Source: Gadus chalcogrammus (taxonomy: Eukaryota; Chordata; Actinopteri; Gadiformes; Gadidae). From it: a stretch of 64,000 nt of DNA. Under the pieces are notes generated by a model. It saw nothing but the letters and a program-made list of their open reading frames with translations. It was not told where the DNA came from and did not search any database. A program made the translations under genes and the position numbers. Below, piece by piece: positions 34,997 through 47,750 of this stretch (positions are counted from its first letter, which is position 1; every line of letters starts with the position of its first letter). Where the stretch lies: contig NC_079415.1 of assembly GCF_026213295.1 (NCBI RefSeq), positions 34,934,136 through 34,998,135 on the forward strand, given 5' to 3'.

Positions 34997-36489
34997 TTAA
35001 ATTGTACTGTAGGGCTTCTCTCCGGTGTGAGTCTTCATGTGGCTCTTCAGGCAGGCTTTATAAATGAAGCGCTCCGTGCATTGGTCACACCTGTAGGGCT
35101 TCTCTCCGGTGTGAGTCCTCATGTGGACATTTAGGCTGCCTCTCTGTCTGAAGCGCTTTGCGCATTGGTCACAGTTGAAGGGCTTCTCCCCGGTGTGAGT
35201 CCTCATGTGTCTCTTCAGGCTGCCTCTCTGTCTGAAGCGCTTTGCGCATTGGTCACAGTTGAAGGGCTTCTCCCCGGTGTGAGTCCTCATGTGGATCTTC
35301 AGCTTGTCTTTCCGAATGAAGAGCTTCGTACATTGGTCACACTTGTAGAGCTTCTCCCCGGTGTGAGTCCTCATGTGGCTCTTAAGGTGGCTTATCGTTA
35401 AGAAGCGCTTTGCGCATTGGTCACACTTGTAGGGCTTCTCCCCGGTGTGAGTCCACATGTGACTCTTAAGCTGGCTTGACTCTCTGAAGCGCTCTGCGCA
35501 TTGGTCACACTTGTAGGGTATCTCGCCGGTGTGAGTCCTTATGTGGCTCTTAAGATGGCATGTCTGCCCGAAGCTCTTTGCGCAATAGTCACACTTGTAG
35601 GGCTTCTCCCCGGTGTGAGTCCACATGTGCCTCTTAAGCTGCCTTGGCTGTCCGAAGCGCTCTGCGCATTGGTCACACTTGTAGGGCATCTCGCCGGTGT
35701 GAGTCCTCATGTGGGTCTTAAGATGGCTTGAATGTCCAAATCCCTTTGCGCAATGGTCACACTTGTAGGGCTTCTCCCCGGTGTGAGTCCTCATGTGGCC
35801 CGTAAGCTGGCTTGTCTGTCTGAAGCGCTTTGCGCAATGGTCACACTTGTAGGGCTTCTCCCCGGTGTGAGTCCTAATGTGGATCTGAAGGGCGTATGTT
35901 TGTCTAAAGCGCTTTGCGCAATGGTCACACTTGTAGGGCTTCTCCCCGGTGTGAGTCCACATGTGGCACTTCAAGTGCGTTTTCGATATGAAGAGCTTCA
36001 TGCATTGGTCGCACCTGTAGGGCTTCTCCCCGGTGTGAGTCATCATGTGGCTCTTCAGATGTCCATTTTGACTGAAGCACTTTGCGCATTGGTCACACTC
36101 GTACTGCTTCTCGTCGGGTTTTGTCCTCATGTGAACGATCATATTGTCATTATTGGGAAAAACCTTGCCACACAAGACACCGGGCCGGCCCTTGCGGCCG
36201 CCCCGATGCCCAGTCAGCTCCTCAAGGCGGACCAACCGCACACTGCAGTTCAGGCTCTTGGCCACGCTGCAGTCCGCCGACAGCGAGCTCAAGGCCTCCA
36301 CTTCTGACGTGGTGAAGAGGGTGTCATGGCCGTCCACCGCCAGTGGGCCCTCCCCTTTTCCATAGACGCTCAGGATCCGCAGCTCCCCGTTGTGACTGGC
36401 CATGCGGGAGGAGCCAGGGGCGTCCACACCCAGACTCTCTGAGGTGGCGCCGCGCTGCGTGCTGCGGTCTCTGATGTCATTGCCGTCTT
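34997..36489 (-). CDS. C2H2 zinc-finger protein, terminal exon (gene 4, 13 fingers)
   Basis: Longest array here. Opens at CTCTGAAG|AAGACGGCAATGAC; linker module (start of [21 protein letters not shown]), degenerate VLCGKVFPNN finger, then thirteen intact fingers with HTGEKPY/HTGEIPY linkers. -1/3/6 residues: QHS, SHC, QAI, QQG, HHT, QQR, QHS, EQS, THS, RKI, QSR, QSV, YCS. Fingers 11 and 12 are almost identical, a recent in-frame duplication of one 84-bp unit. The protein ends GEKPYSTI, so the conserved C-terminal finger is absent. With 37009-37075 it reads 519 aa, but its first exon is lost upstream (truncated at about 38905). Likely nuclear DNA-binding repressor-type protein; target unknown. 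Confidence 0.92.
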
Positions 36490-37008
36490 CTTCAGAGAGG
36501 AAAACAAAGACAGAGAGAGTAATGGTTTGAATTCATGATTTGCACAAAGGGATACAGCATGTACTTTTACACACTGATGTATTGGAAGAAGTATATTTTG
36601 ACACTTTCTTTCTAACGTCTTTTTGTTTATTATGCATTTCCCTTGTTCCCCTTGGGGGGGGGGTCAAGGGTCAAAGGCTTCAGCTGAAAAGGCATCGCTA
36701 CGTCTCCACCTTTTAAGGATGTGGGGAGGTCATAAAGACACAACCCAGGTCATCTGTTGTTTCCGATCACCTGCTTTACCAATACTGTAATTATACTGGG
36801 AATCAGAGCGGATTCAGCATTCCTGATGTCTGCCATGAAGAAGATGTACATCATTCTACTATAAACTGTATTGTAGTCCTTGTGTTTTAGGAGGGCTTTG
36901 GTCATGATTCTTTTCAAAAGAGGACCAGGCTTTTTAGCGTAGGTAGAATCGAGTACATTCTCAGTTGGTAGGTCGTTTGCTTGCATGGATGCAATGTGTA
37001 TTACTAAC

Positions 37009-37075
37009 CTACAGCGGGCATGCCTCCACCAATATCCTCTTCAATCTTGATTGAAATGGTGTCTGGGGTCTGCTG
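37009..37075 (-). CDS. 'QQTPDT' exon, gene 4
   Basis: 67 nt coding QQTPDTISIKIEEDIGGG plus MPAV, same donor as its copies; nearly identical to 23510-23576. Confidence 0.7.
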
Positions 37076-37139
37076 CTTTCCAAAAAGAGGGAAACACACA
37101 CAAGACAAATTCTTTAATTTGCACAGAATAGTTGTTGAT

Positions 37140-37483
37140 CCCCACCTACGATAGACTGGGTGCCCCCAGCCTGTTCTTCCGGCCATTTGAATTCGCCCTG
37201 TGGAAGGATCTGGAGAAGATCAATTCATTTCTTTCTGCTTCCGATACGTTTTTGGAGGAGCCAATCACCAAGTTGGTTAGTTCTCTCCCTGGCGCCCTAT
37301 TGGCTGGTTTAACACAATGACGACAGGGAAGCGACGGCAAGCAGACATTTGCGTACAGAGTCAGTTGAACAAGTTGATCAAGCCTCTTGTGCTGAAGACA
37401 ATGACAGCAGCTTCCCCAGACCAAAGTCCAATCTACGATTGAGCTTGGTCTGGCAATAGGCAGGCTACACTTACGGAACATTA
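37140..37483. repeat. MITE-like block (copy 2)
   Basis: Near-identical to 23648-23985, same position in the unit. Confidence 0.55.
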
Positions 37484-37502
37484 AATCATAGAGGAGTGTG
37501 CT

Positions 37503-37861
37503 TTATAAGGGTGTGTGCTGGAGTTGTAACAGAGGAAGCCTCTCATTTGGATGCTGAATAAGAAGATGATTTCCAACCTGCACACTCAGCTCCTCGTGGC
37601 AGACCAGCCGCTCGCCGCGCTCCAGGCTCTTGGCCGCGCTGTGGTACGCATACAGCGAGTTCAGGGCCTCCACTTCTGACGCGGTGAAGAGGGTGTCATG
37701 GCCGTCAACCGCCAGTGGGCCCTCCCCTTTACCGTAGACGCTCAGGATCTTCAGCTCCCCGCCGTGACTGGACATGTGGTAGGAGCCAGGGCCGTCCACA
37801 CCCAGACTCTCCGAGGTGGCGCCGCGCTGCGTGCTACGGTCTCCAAAGGCATCGCAGTCTT
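37503..37861 (-). CDS. Short-form linker protein, terminal exon (copy 5)
   Basis: Opens at TCTGCAG|AAGACTGCGATG. Same module with GPGSYHMSSHGGELKILSVY and the end HPNERLPLLQLQHTPL. In frame with the QQTPDT exon at 38460-38526. Very close to copy 3, so this pair of units duplicated together with genes 3 and 4. Confidence 0.7.
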
Positions 37862-38459
37862 CTGCAGAGGGAGAAAAAAAATGACACAAAGTAATAGTTT
37901 TCATACACTGTTTGCACAAAAGAAGAAAGTGTAATGGTACATTTTAAACTCTTTAAATGTATGTTTATGTAACATTGAGAGAGGGTTTAAAATGTGTACT
38001 GCAGACAAAGATTCAGAGTTTTGGAGAGAGATGTCTCCTCCAGCACCCTCCCCCCTAGACTCAAAGCTCAAGCGGGGGCCAGGTGGAGGACACTGAACGA
38101 ACACCAGCGCAAAATGATCTGAGCACAACATGACATGAGAGACAAGCGCAATTATTCTATTTTGACAATAACAAGCGACAACGTGTCCTTCCCTGTAAGC
38201 TGATCAGCTAACATTTATACATTTTGAATTCATTGATGTTTGAGAATGATAAATATGGGGAATCCGTCTTGAAACCCTTCTGGGCTCTTTACTGATTCCA
38301 TCTTTGAAATGCTACTCCCAAATTTGACTCGTGTTTTAACAGGGCGATGGTCATGATGCTTTTCCAAAGAGGACCAGGCTTTTCAGCGCAGTTAGAATCG
38401 AGTACATTCTCAGTTCATCCAGGTTGTTTGCTTGCATGGATGCAATGTGTATTACTAAC
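37862..38459 (-). other. Intron with conserved unit block
   Basis: Equivalent to 24364-24852 plus 25802-25860 without the transposon; it serves as the empty site for the element at 24853-25801. Confidence 0.65.
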
Positions 38460-38526
38460 CTACAGCGGGAATGCCTCCACCAATATCATCTTCAACCTTG
38501 ATTGAAATGGTGTCCGGGGTCTGCTG
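38460..38526 (-). CDS. 'QQTPDT' exon upstream of short copy 5
   Basis: 67 nt, QQTPDTISIKVEDDIGGG plus IPAV; open, donor TAG|GTTAGTAA. Confidence 0.68.
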
Positions 38527-39739
<1,213 letters not shown>

Positions 39740-40897
39740 TCTATTGTTTTTCATATTTTATTAACACCACATGATTGGACCATTCAGCGAATCAATCAAA
39801 TAGGCTACCTCCCTCAGCAGCAATCGCGCAACACAACTGCATGCAGAGAAAAGAGATAGATAACTAGCAGAGAGTTGCAAATTACAACTCTGCTAGAGTT
39901 GTAGCAGAGAGTTGTAAATTCTCTGGTGGGTGGAAAGGAGCTTTTCCACCCATTTCAGTGGAGGAATTGGACTCCCAAAGAACTTAAAACGGGCAAGTAA
40001 GTTACATATTAATTGAGTCTTTTGGCGGCATAGCCTATAAACAAAGTGAAGCAACAATCCCATATTTCTAACTGCATTTGAAGTAGACATTGAGACTCAC
40101 AAAAAAATGGAGGCTATAGGACAGTGATCATGATCTGCCTCAATATCAGAATAACAACCTTTGGTCAAATAGCAATGGCTAGTGGAAAAAACATAAAATG
40201 GCCATAAAGTATAGGTCTGTATTTGCAGTGTAAGCTTGTCCAGGCCCTGCAAGTCAGGGTGTAGGCTATGATTTTTAAGCTAGGGGGCATCTCAGAAATG
40301 CACCAGAATACAGAAAATAAAATGTACCAAATTCAAAATTGTCTACCCCCGTTCATTACTGCACCCCAGCCACAAATTTGATCACCAGCCGCCACGGCAA
40401 ACAAGGAGTGAAGGCTCTGAATCTTCAGACTCTGTCCCCTGAGAATAATGCTGCACTCTAGGAGGACCGGCATGAACTGACTCAAGCATCACTGAGATCT
40501 AGACATTTAACCAGGGACCTTTTTAAGTGGATCCTCTTCAACCACGATTGCCTATTGTGGTACAAGATATGAAATAGAAAATAATGGCAGTAGAAAGACA
40601 GCAATTAGAAAGTCAAAACAAGCGATAGTTGGCATTAAGGACATGCCAAAAGGTAATTGAAACAAACACAATCATGTATAATGTGTGGGGTTTAATTGCA
40701 GTCTATTTCACAGGTGAACTTTGCAGGCTTTTTCTAATAAAAGGTAGAGCTAATGACATACTTGTGGAAATATCGAACGTAACTCCAATATACAATTGTA
40801 TACAAATGATATAAACCCTGTTTATATAATTAATCAATTTAAAGTAATTTATATACATTCTCCTTGGACCTAGAGATACCTCCCGTCCCCTCTAATT
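39740..40897 (-). repeat. Paralogous downstream-flank block
   Basis: Matches 10370-11300. Downstream flank of zinc-finger gene 5; no gene seen. Confidence 0.6.
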
Positions 40898-41200
40898 AAA
40901 AGGCATTAAGATAGTTTGCATTTGCAACTTACTGAACGAATGCTTGGTAAATTTGAACTCCATGGACTTCTTCAGGCGAGGGTCCATGCAGGCTGCCTGG
41001 ATGGCAGGGAACATTTCCAGAAAACGCTCCATCATTAAATATAGGCTGTTCCATCTGGTCTTAACGTCCAGAATGACTGAGTGCTCTGGCAGGCCTAAAG
41101 ATACAGAGAGGACACAAAGTGTGAAACCAATGGTCCATTTATGAATAAAAAGGCATTAAGATAGTTTGCATTTGCAACTTACTGAACGAATGCTTGGTAA
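40898..41200. other. Copy of hAT exon 4 between 53-bp direct repeats
   Basis: About 187 bp (40960-41146) match 43810-43996 inside the hAT element with no difference I can see, covering transposase exon 4 and some intron. It lies between two copies of a 53-bp host sequence (40898-40950 and 41148-41200, starting aaaaggcattaagatag). No transposon termini are included, so this is a repair or template-switch patch rather than a transposition. Confidence 0.85.
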
Positions 41201-41344
41201 CTTTGCTGCCTGTTTCTTCCCATGATTAAGCTCTAAAAATAAATCAAATGTTTTGCAGTCAGAAGTGTCCTAGAACTAAGTCATTCTTCATCACAGACAT
41301 AATTTCTCAAAAATAAAAACATGGCGAATCAAAGTTGGAAAGCA

Positions 41345-41350
41345 TTTAAT
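41345..41350 (-). terminator. Poly(A) signal ATTAAA
   Basis: Same conserved site as behind genes 1, 2 and 6, here behind the distal half of zinc-finger gene 5. Confidence 0.45.
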
Positions 41351-42099
41351 CATGATGAAAAAAAAGCAGCACCTGGATACAGGTGTGAAAGTATCCCTTT
41401 AAAGGGGTAGTTCCGAATTTTGGACAAAGGGCCTGATATTCATAATGTTAGAAATAGAACTAGCCTCGCATTAGAAATTAAACTTCTAGCCGGTGTGAGT
41501 CTTCATGTGGACTTTCAGGGACGAGCTCTGGCTGAAGCACTTCGTGCATTGGTCACACCTGTAGGGCTTCTCGCCGGTGTGAGTCCTCATGTGGATCTTC
41601 AGCATGCCTTTCAAACTGAAGCGCTTTGTGCATTGGTCACACCTGTAGGGCTTCTCCCCAGAGTGCGTTCTCATGTGGATCTTCAGATCGTTGCTCTGAC
41701 TGAAGCTCTTCGTGCATTGGTCACACCTGTAGGGCTTCTCCCCCGTGTGAGTCCTCATGTGGCTCTTCAGGTGGTTTTGCTGACTGAAGCGCTTCGTGCA
41801 TTGGTCACAGCTGTAGGGCTTCTCCCCGTGTCCACACGGAGCCACATGAGGACCCGTGTGAGTCCTCATGTGGCTCCTCAGGGACGAGCTCCGGCCGTAG
41901 CGTTTCGTGCATTGGTCGCACCTAGGGGTGGGTATCGTTCAAAATATTTCGATACGGTGCTAATTTCGATACCTTGGTTTCGATACCGGTTCGATACGAT
42001 ACTTTTTTCGATACCTGATGTTTTAAAAATCAATTTCCACAACAAAAACAAATTAGGAATTATAGAATTTATTTTTCAGAACTGAGAGAGAGCAAGAGA

Positions 42100-42106
42100 G
42101 CGAGAG

Positions 42107-42158
<52 letters not shown>
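42100..42158. repeat. (GA)n microsatellite
   Basis: GA run downstream of the hAT transposase stop. Confidence 0.95.
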
Positions 42159-42159
<1 letters not shown>

Positions 42160-42331
42160 ACATGCATAAATACACACATACATAAATACACAGAGATCTA
42201 GGCATGGGGGCCTAGTCGAGGGCACTCAGTTATAATAATGAATGAATAAATAACAATGGAATAATAATAACAAAGAGAAAAACTGATGCAAACAAATGTC
42301 CAAAGAGTCCAAACTGCATGACAACAGTCAC

Positions 42332-45300
42332 TCAACAGTTTTTTTTTAGAAAGATCAGCATGTCTGCCTTGTCTGGCAACAGACAGGCCCGCTCCTGGCT
42401 GATTGTGTCGCCAGCCGTTGAAAAGGTGCGCTCTGATGGTGTCGCTGACGCCTGAACACAGAGGTACCTTGCAGCCAAGCTTGATAGTGCTGGTAGGGTG
42501 CCCCGCATGTCCCACCACCAGGTCACTGGATCAACAGTTGACAAAGTTGATGGCAAACCTCTGTAGTGGCGGATTTCTTCTTTCACCTTATCCCTTTGGC
42601 TCGCAATTGGGTAATTCCGCTCTCCCACCTCTATGTCCTCATCCATGAACAACTCCTCCAGCGCAGACAGCTTTGTCAGTTTCTATAAGCATATAATAAA
42701 AAGAAGAAGGAGTAAGGTTGTGTATAGATCAAATTCATTGATTTGAGAAAAGTGTAAAGGTAAACCTATGGAATCTATGGCATCTGCTATGGGGTTTTGC
42801 AAGAATAGATTCACTTTTGCACTTGTGAGATATTTATTTTCTCAAATAAATAAATTAAAAAAAAGTCACATTTTGATGTTTGTCCCCATTGCTTTGAATA
42901 TCCACCTAACATTTAGTTGCATATGTAAACTGGAAAATATTAAATGAGCAAGAGAGAGAAGACAATATTTACCTCTGTTGCAGCTGAACTGGCTTCATCG
43001 CATGAGCTGTCTCCATCGTCCACCTGCTGCTGGGCCTGGGCAGTTTCACCTCTGTTCTGTTGATATTGGAAAAGCAGGTGTCATGTACACCGATTTCATT
43101 TACAGCGAGAGGCTAAATATAATGAGATTTAATGATACAGATAGTTTTAAACACCTGGTGTGAGGCTCGATCGATTAACTCCTCCTCCAGTCTGTACCAC
43201 ACAGCATCCTCTACCTTTCCCTTGAACCTAGGGTCCAGAGCCGTGCCCTCCTCCAAAAACTCCTGAATGCCCTCACCCTGTGAGAGAAGAACATAGATAG
43301 ATAGATTGATATAGGGTAGATACTTCATTAATCCTGAGGGAAATTCAAGGGACATGTAACAGATGAGCTACTGCAACGGCTGCCCCTGCTGCGGCGCACC
43401 ACAGTATACGTAGAGGTTTCTGTATACCGAATGAAAATAATCAACAAATCAATAAAATAGTGATGCTTACTTGGTATCTTTTGGAAAGGTCATCCCAGAC
43501 TTTTTCCTTTATGGCATTAGAGAAGAAAGAGTCGTCTGCTGTGACCCTGAATTGATCTTGAAGTTTTTTTATGATTGGAATAATTTGACCTAGTGTGGCG
43601 TTGTTTCCGGAAGAGATGCAAACAGTTGACTGGTACATGATTTTCATCAATTTTACGAACTCCTCTGCTTTCCTGAAGTCGTCACATGAAATTCTGTCAA
43701 GTCTGAAAAATATGCACATAGGTCTTAATAGCATGATTCAATTTTAGGGAAAAAAATGTTAAGCTGCAGCACTGATGGTGAAAATAAGCAAATTCCAAAC
43801 CTCTCCTTCTCCATGGACTTCTTCAGGCGAGGGTCCATGCAGGCTGCCTGGATGGCAGGGAACATTTCCAGAAAACGCTCCATCATTAAATATAGGCTGT
43901 TCCATCTGGTCTTAACGTCCAGAATGACTGAGTGCTCTGGCAGGCCTAAAGATACAGAGAGGACACAAAGTGTGAAACCAATGGTCCATTTATGAATAAT
44001 GACTTAATAATAAAATATTTTAACCATGACTATTTGAACCAAGTTTAGTGTGTATTACCGAGTATTTTCTGCTTCTCCTTCAAAACAGGTTTAGACAGGG
44101 TACACCTTTTCAACCACACCAACAAGGCTCTGACTCTTCCTGCCCACCTTGCAACTGAGGGTATGGTGTATATCTTTTGGGCGGCGATGTTAAGTGTGTG
44201 GGCAAAGCAGCCAATTTTTCTCACACTCATCCTTCTCACTGCCACATCCATGTTTGCAGCATTATCCACAGTGATGGCCACAACTTTCTCCTTTACCCCA
44301 AATTCTTCCAAAATGTCCCCTATCTCTTCTGCTATTGCTACCCCTGTCTGTGATACATACACTGCCTGCGTGTGCAGTATTTTCTCCTTCATGGCCCCCT
44401 CTATTATATAGTGGACAGAAACAGTGAGGTAGTGATCTTGCGCAACACTGGTCCATCCATCAGCAGTCACAGCCACATCCCTGACAGCCTCCAACTCCCT
44501 CTTCACATTCTCCTTCTCCACAGCATACCATGCAGGCACGAAAGTATTCGATACCATGTCTCTGGTGGGGGACTGATATTTAGGGTTCAGGGCTGCTATC
44601 ATCTCCCTACAATTGATGACATTAGAACATAAAGCATTACCAGTGACATACTTTCTTATTTATACTGACAATAACAGTGACAACAACATTATCCAGCCTA
44701 AAGCGTATCGTTTAAGCCAACTAGGCTACAGCTTGCTCACCTCCACCATGGGGTATCCACTGTTGAAAAGGGCAGCAAACCTTTAACAATGAACTTGGTG
44801 ACTACCCTATGGCACTCCTCTCGCTGATCCTTCGTCATTTTCCCCCTTTCTGCCAGCGTGAAGGGATTGACACTAGCAATACCTGGCAATGTCTTCCTTA
44901 CCTCAGGTATGGTAAGAGGCGGGGCAGAGGCTAACGTAAAGGGAAAAGATGGACATGATGACTTCTACTGCTTTAAAGGGTTAGCGTGGCTATGCTCACA
45001 GTAGCCGCGTTTACATGGACATGGACACAAAAAATCGTATATAGAATCATATATAAATCATATATACGCCTCAATTGGAATACAATTCTCTGATCTGAAT
45101 AGAGTTCCATGCGGAATAAGTCCAGATCAACTTAACGGTTGTGCGCGAGAGACATACGGACGTACGCTTACCACTTTTGTAAATGCCATATACCTACAGT
45201 ACATTCGGATTACATCTTTTCAGATTAGAAATCTATTCGGATCAGAAGTGTCCATGTAAAATAAACGCTGAAGTAATGTTAACTAGAAAGCAGCTGCCTG

Positions 45301-46176
45301 TAAAACAAGGCAAATGTAGGCCCTGTCCACACTAACCCGGGTAAATATAAAAACGCACATTCGCAATGAAAACGATCTCCGTACACAGTGTGGACGGAGA
45401 TCGTGATAAGTGATAGTGTGGACTCCACACTATCATTTTGAAATCGTTTTCGGAATGTTTTGCATCCACGTTCCACACTGAAATTATTTTGATAAACAGT
45501 TATGGTGACGCGACTCCCGCCACGCCTCTCTGTTTACAGGCGCGCGATCAGCTGACAGTTGCAGTTGATAAGGAACGCACATTCGCAATGAAAACGATCT
45601 CAGTACACAGTGTGGATGGAGATCGTGATAAATGATAGTGTGGACTCCACACTATCATTTTCATATCGTTTTCGGAATGTTTTGCGTTCCACACTGAAAT
45701 TATTTTGATAAACAGCTGTTGTCATGTTGACGCAACTCCCGCCACGCCTCTCTGTTTACATGCGCGCGATCAGCTGATAGTTACAGTTGATCAGCCGGCT
45801 AATCATTTTCTCTCACAAGCAAAAATATGGCTCAAACCAAAAGTAATAAAGTAATCAACAGGTAATAAACCTTACCTGTAATGTTGTTGGCCAAACTCCC
45901 AGCTGAATCCCGGTCACTAGCCGATAGAGAATTCGATGTGGAAGAAGGAGGCGGTCTGGTGACTGAAGTCCCGTCGTCCTTCTTAGCTTTCTTAGCTTTA
46001 CAGTCAAACACGGAGCAGCTGTCCGACCGGAGGTTAATCTTGTGCATTATTAAATGTTTCGCAAGATTTGATGTGTTGCCGTCTTTCGCCAGCACGACTT
46101 TTTGGCAAATAGAGCATCTGGCTCTATTGGTGTCCACCTGAGCGAAGTGGAGCCACACTTTGGACCTTTTAGGCAT
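42332..46176 (-). CDS. hAT transposase, BED finger, 8 exons, 657 aa
   Basis: Exons 46176-45876, 44930-44741, 44606-44059, 43945-43801, 43702-43471, 43277-43155, 43056-42973 and 42682-42332 join with consistent phases and no stop (1974 nt); every intron is GT-AG. Order: BED zinc finger (VWLHFAQVDTNRARCSICQK...LAKHLIMH); LPFSTVDTPWWR then ALNPKYQSPTRDMV; VTADGWTS (first catalytic Asp); ITVDNAANM (second Asp); CFAHTLNIAAQK (C-x2-H); VKTRWNSLYLMMERFLE; ALDPRFKGK; C-terminal dimerisation region WWWDMR...SATPSERTFSTAG. Length and order fit ZBED-like hAT transposases, which cut and paste DNA with 8-bp duplications. The gene has its own orientation on the minus strand, the same as the host gene. A domesticated gene is unlikely given termini and TSD. 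Confidence 0.92.
45001..45275. mobile_element. Nested MITE in hAT intron 1
   Basis: Ends gccgcgtttacatggacat and (right) gtgtccatgtaaaataaacg form imperfect inverted termini; AT-rich interior, no coding. Confidence 0.6.
45310..45800. mobile_element. Nested MITE with internal 222-bp tandem duplication
   Basis: Left end ggccctgtccacactaaccc is a typical MITE start. 45352-45573 and 45574-45798 are tandem copies (both start aacgcacattcgcaatgaaa). Each holds a perfect palindrome with 12-bp arms around a single C (45411-45435 and 45633-45657; arm TGATAGTGTGGA). Confidence 0.8.
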
Positions 46177-47328
46177 TATGACAACGTCAAGAGTGATGTT
46201 ACGCTACAGCTGACAAAGTTTGATATAGTGACGGTCAAGTAGACAAACGTGTCTCGCGCTCCGAAAATGTGACAGCCAATCACCAGCGACTTAAGATTCG
46301 TAACCACTAATACCACATGATTATTGGCTCACAGACGTAGCATTTACCCAGAAACAGTTGAAAACGATATTACTATTGGCAGACAGGCTGGGATTAATTT
46401 CATTGAGTATCGAAATACGGCACCGGAAAACTATTAATGTTTTGATATTCGATAGGATCGGAGCATTTCGGTCGGTGCCATAACCGGATCGAAATTCGAT
46501 ACCCAGCCCTAGTCGCACCCGTAGGGTTTCTCACCGGTGTGAGTCCTTATGTGGTTATTCAGCTGGTTTTTCAGACTGAAGCGCTTCGTGCATTGGTCAC
46601 ACCTGTAGGGCTTCTCGCTGGAGTGCGTACTAATGTGGTTCTTCAGAGCGTCTTTCCGCATGAAGCGCTTCATGCATTGGTCACAGCTGTAGGGCTTCTC
46701 GCCGGTGTGAGTCTTCATGTGGCTCTTCAGGTGTTCTCTTTGACTGAAGCGCTTTGTGCATTGGTCACAGCTGTAGGGCTTCTCCCCGGTGTGAGTTCTC
46801 ATGTGGTTCTTCAGGACGTTACTTCGACTGAAGCTCTTCGTGCATTGGTCACAGCTGTAGGGCTTCTCCCCGGTGTGAGTCCTCATGTGGTTCTTCAGTA
46901 CGTTTAGCTGACTGAAGCTCTTCGTGCATTGGTCACAGCTGTAGGGCTTCGCCCCAGAGCAAGTCCTCATGTGGATCTTCAGGAAGTCTTCCCGTATGTA
47001 GCGCTTCTTGCATTGGTCGCACCCGTACGGCTTCTCGTCTGGTCGGGTCCTCATGTGTACGATCATATTGGCATTGTTGGGAGAAACCTTCCACCAACCA
47101 TCCACCGCCAGTGGGCCCTCCCCTTTTCCGTAGACGCTTAGGATCTGCAGCTCCCCGTTGTGACTGGCCATGTGGGAGGAGCCAGGGGCGTCCACACCCA
47201 GACTCTCTGAGGTGTCGCCGCGCTGCGTGCTGCAGTCTCTGATGTCATTGCCGTCTTCTTCAGAGAGGAAAGAAAGAGAGAAAGTAATGGTATTAATTAA
47301 TTATTTGCACAAAGGGATACAGCATGTA

Positions 47329-47736
47329 GAGATCGCGGGTACAAGCGGCCGAGATGAGTTTTCTCAGAAGGGTGGCTGGCGTCTCCCTTAGGGATAGGGT
47401 GAGAAGCTCAGCCATCCGTGAGGAACTCGGATTAGAGCCGCTGCTCCTTTACTTAGAAAGGAGTCAGCTGAGGTGGTTCGGGCATCTGGTAAGGATGCCC
47501 ACTGGGCGCCTTCCTTGGGAGGTGTTTCAGGCACGTCCAGTAGGGAGGAGACCTCGGGGAAGACCCAGGACTAGGTGGAGAGATTATATCTCAACACTGG
47601 CCTGGGAACGCCTCGGGATCCCCCCGTCAGAGCTGGTCAATGTGGCCCGGGAAAGGGAAGTCTGGGGCCCCCTGCTTGAGCTGCTCCCCCCGCGACCCGA
47701 CCCCGGATAAGCGGATGACGATGAGGATGAGGATGA
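47329..47736 (+). mobile_element. 5'-truncated RTE-like LINE with 14-bp TSD
   Basis: 47354-47710 codes a LINE C-terminus (MSFLRRVAGVSLRDRVRSS, SQLRWFGHLVRMPTGRLPWE, RPRGRPRTRWRDYI), ending DPG and a stop, then a (GATGAG)n tail. Direct repeats GGATACAGCATGTA lie at 47315-47328 and 47737-47750. The uninterrupted sequence is present in paralogous introns at 23050 and 36550. Clade is from memory. Confidence 0.9.
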
Positions 47737-47750
47737 GGATACAGCATGTA

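Larger units (their letters stand above)
41923..46511 (-). mobile_element. hAT transposon, 4589 bp, apparently complete
   Basis: Termini TAGGGGTGGGTATCG and (inverted) TAGGGCTGGGTATCG, with further subterminal TTTCGATACC repeats. Perfect 8-bp target duplications GTCGCACC at 41915-41922 and 46512-46519. Between them lies an uninterrupted eight-exon transposase gene. The large first intron has taken in two MITEs (45001-45275, 45310-45800). A GA microsatellite is at 42100-42158. Confidence 0.95.
41486..47257 (-). pseudogene. Zinc-finger gene 5, split by a hAT element
   Basis: The proximal part 47257-46512 and distal part 41922-41486 are one terminal exon separated by 41923-46511. The proximal part has a shortened linker: about 65 residues between GEGPLAVDG and KVSPNN are missing in frame. 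Six fingers precede the break (-1/3/6: RFI, QVN, RVN, QHS, RAN, LQN); finger 1 ends in Cys (MRTC), making it C2HC. Finger 7 is cut between its two cysteines. The distal part has the rest of finger 7 (RSS), an 8-residue insert (PHVAPCGH) in the following linker, then fingers QHS, QDI, LMI, QSV and a stop. The element begins with TAG, so a transcript reading in would stop at once, leaving a six-finger protein ending KPYGCD. Confidence 0.9.

Noticed and set aside
35000..36100. CRISPR-like regular spacing of repeats
   Set aside because: The 84-bp period is the C2H2 finger codon repeat, on eukaryotic DNA.
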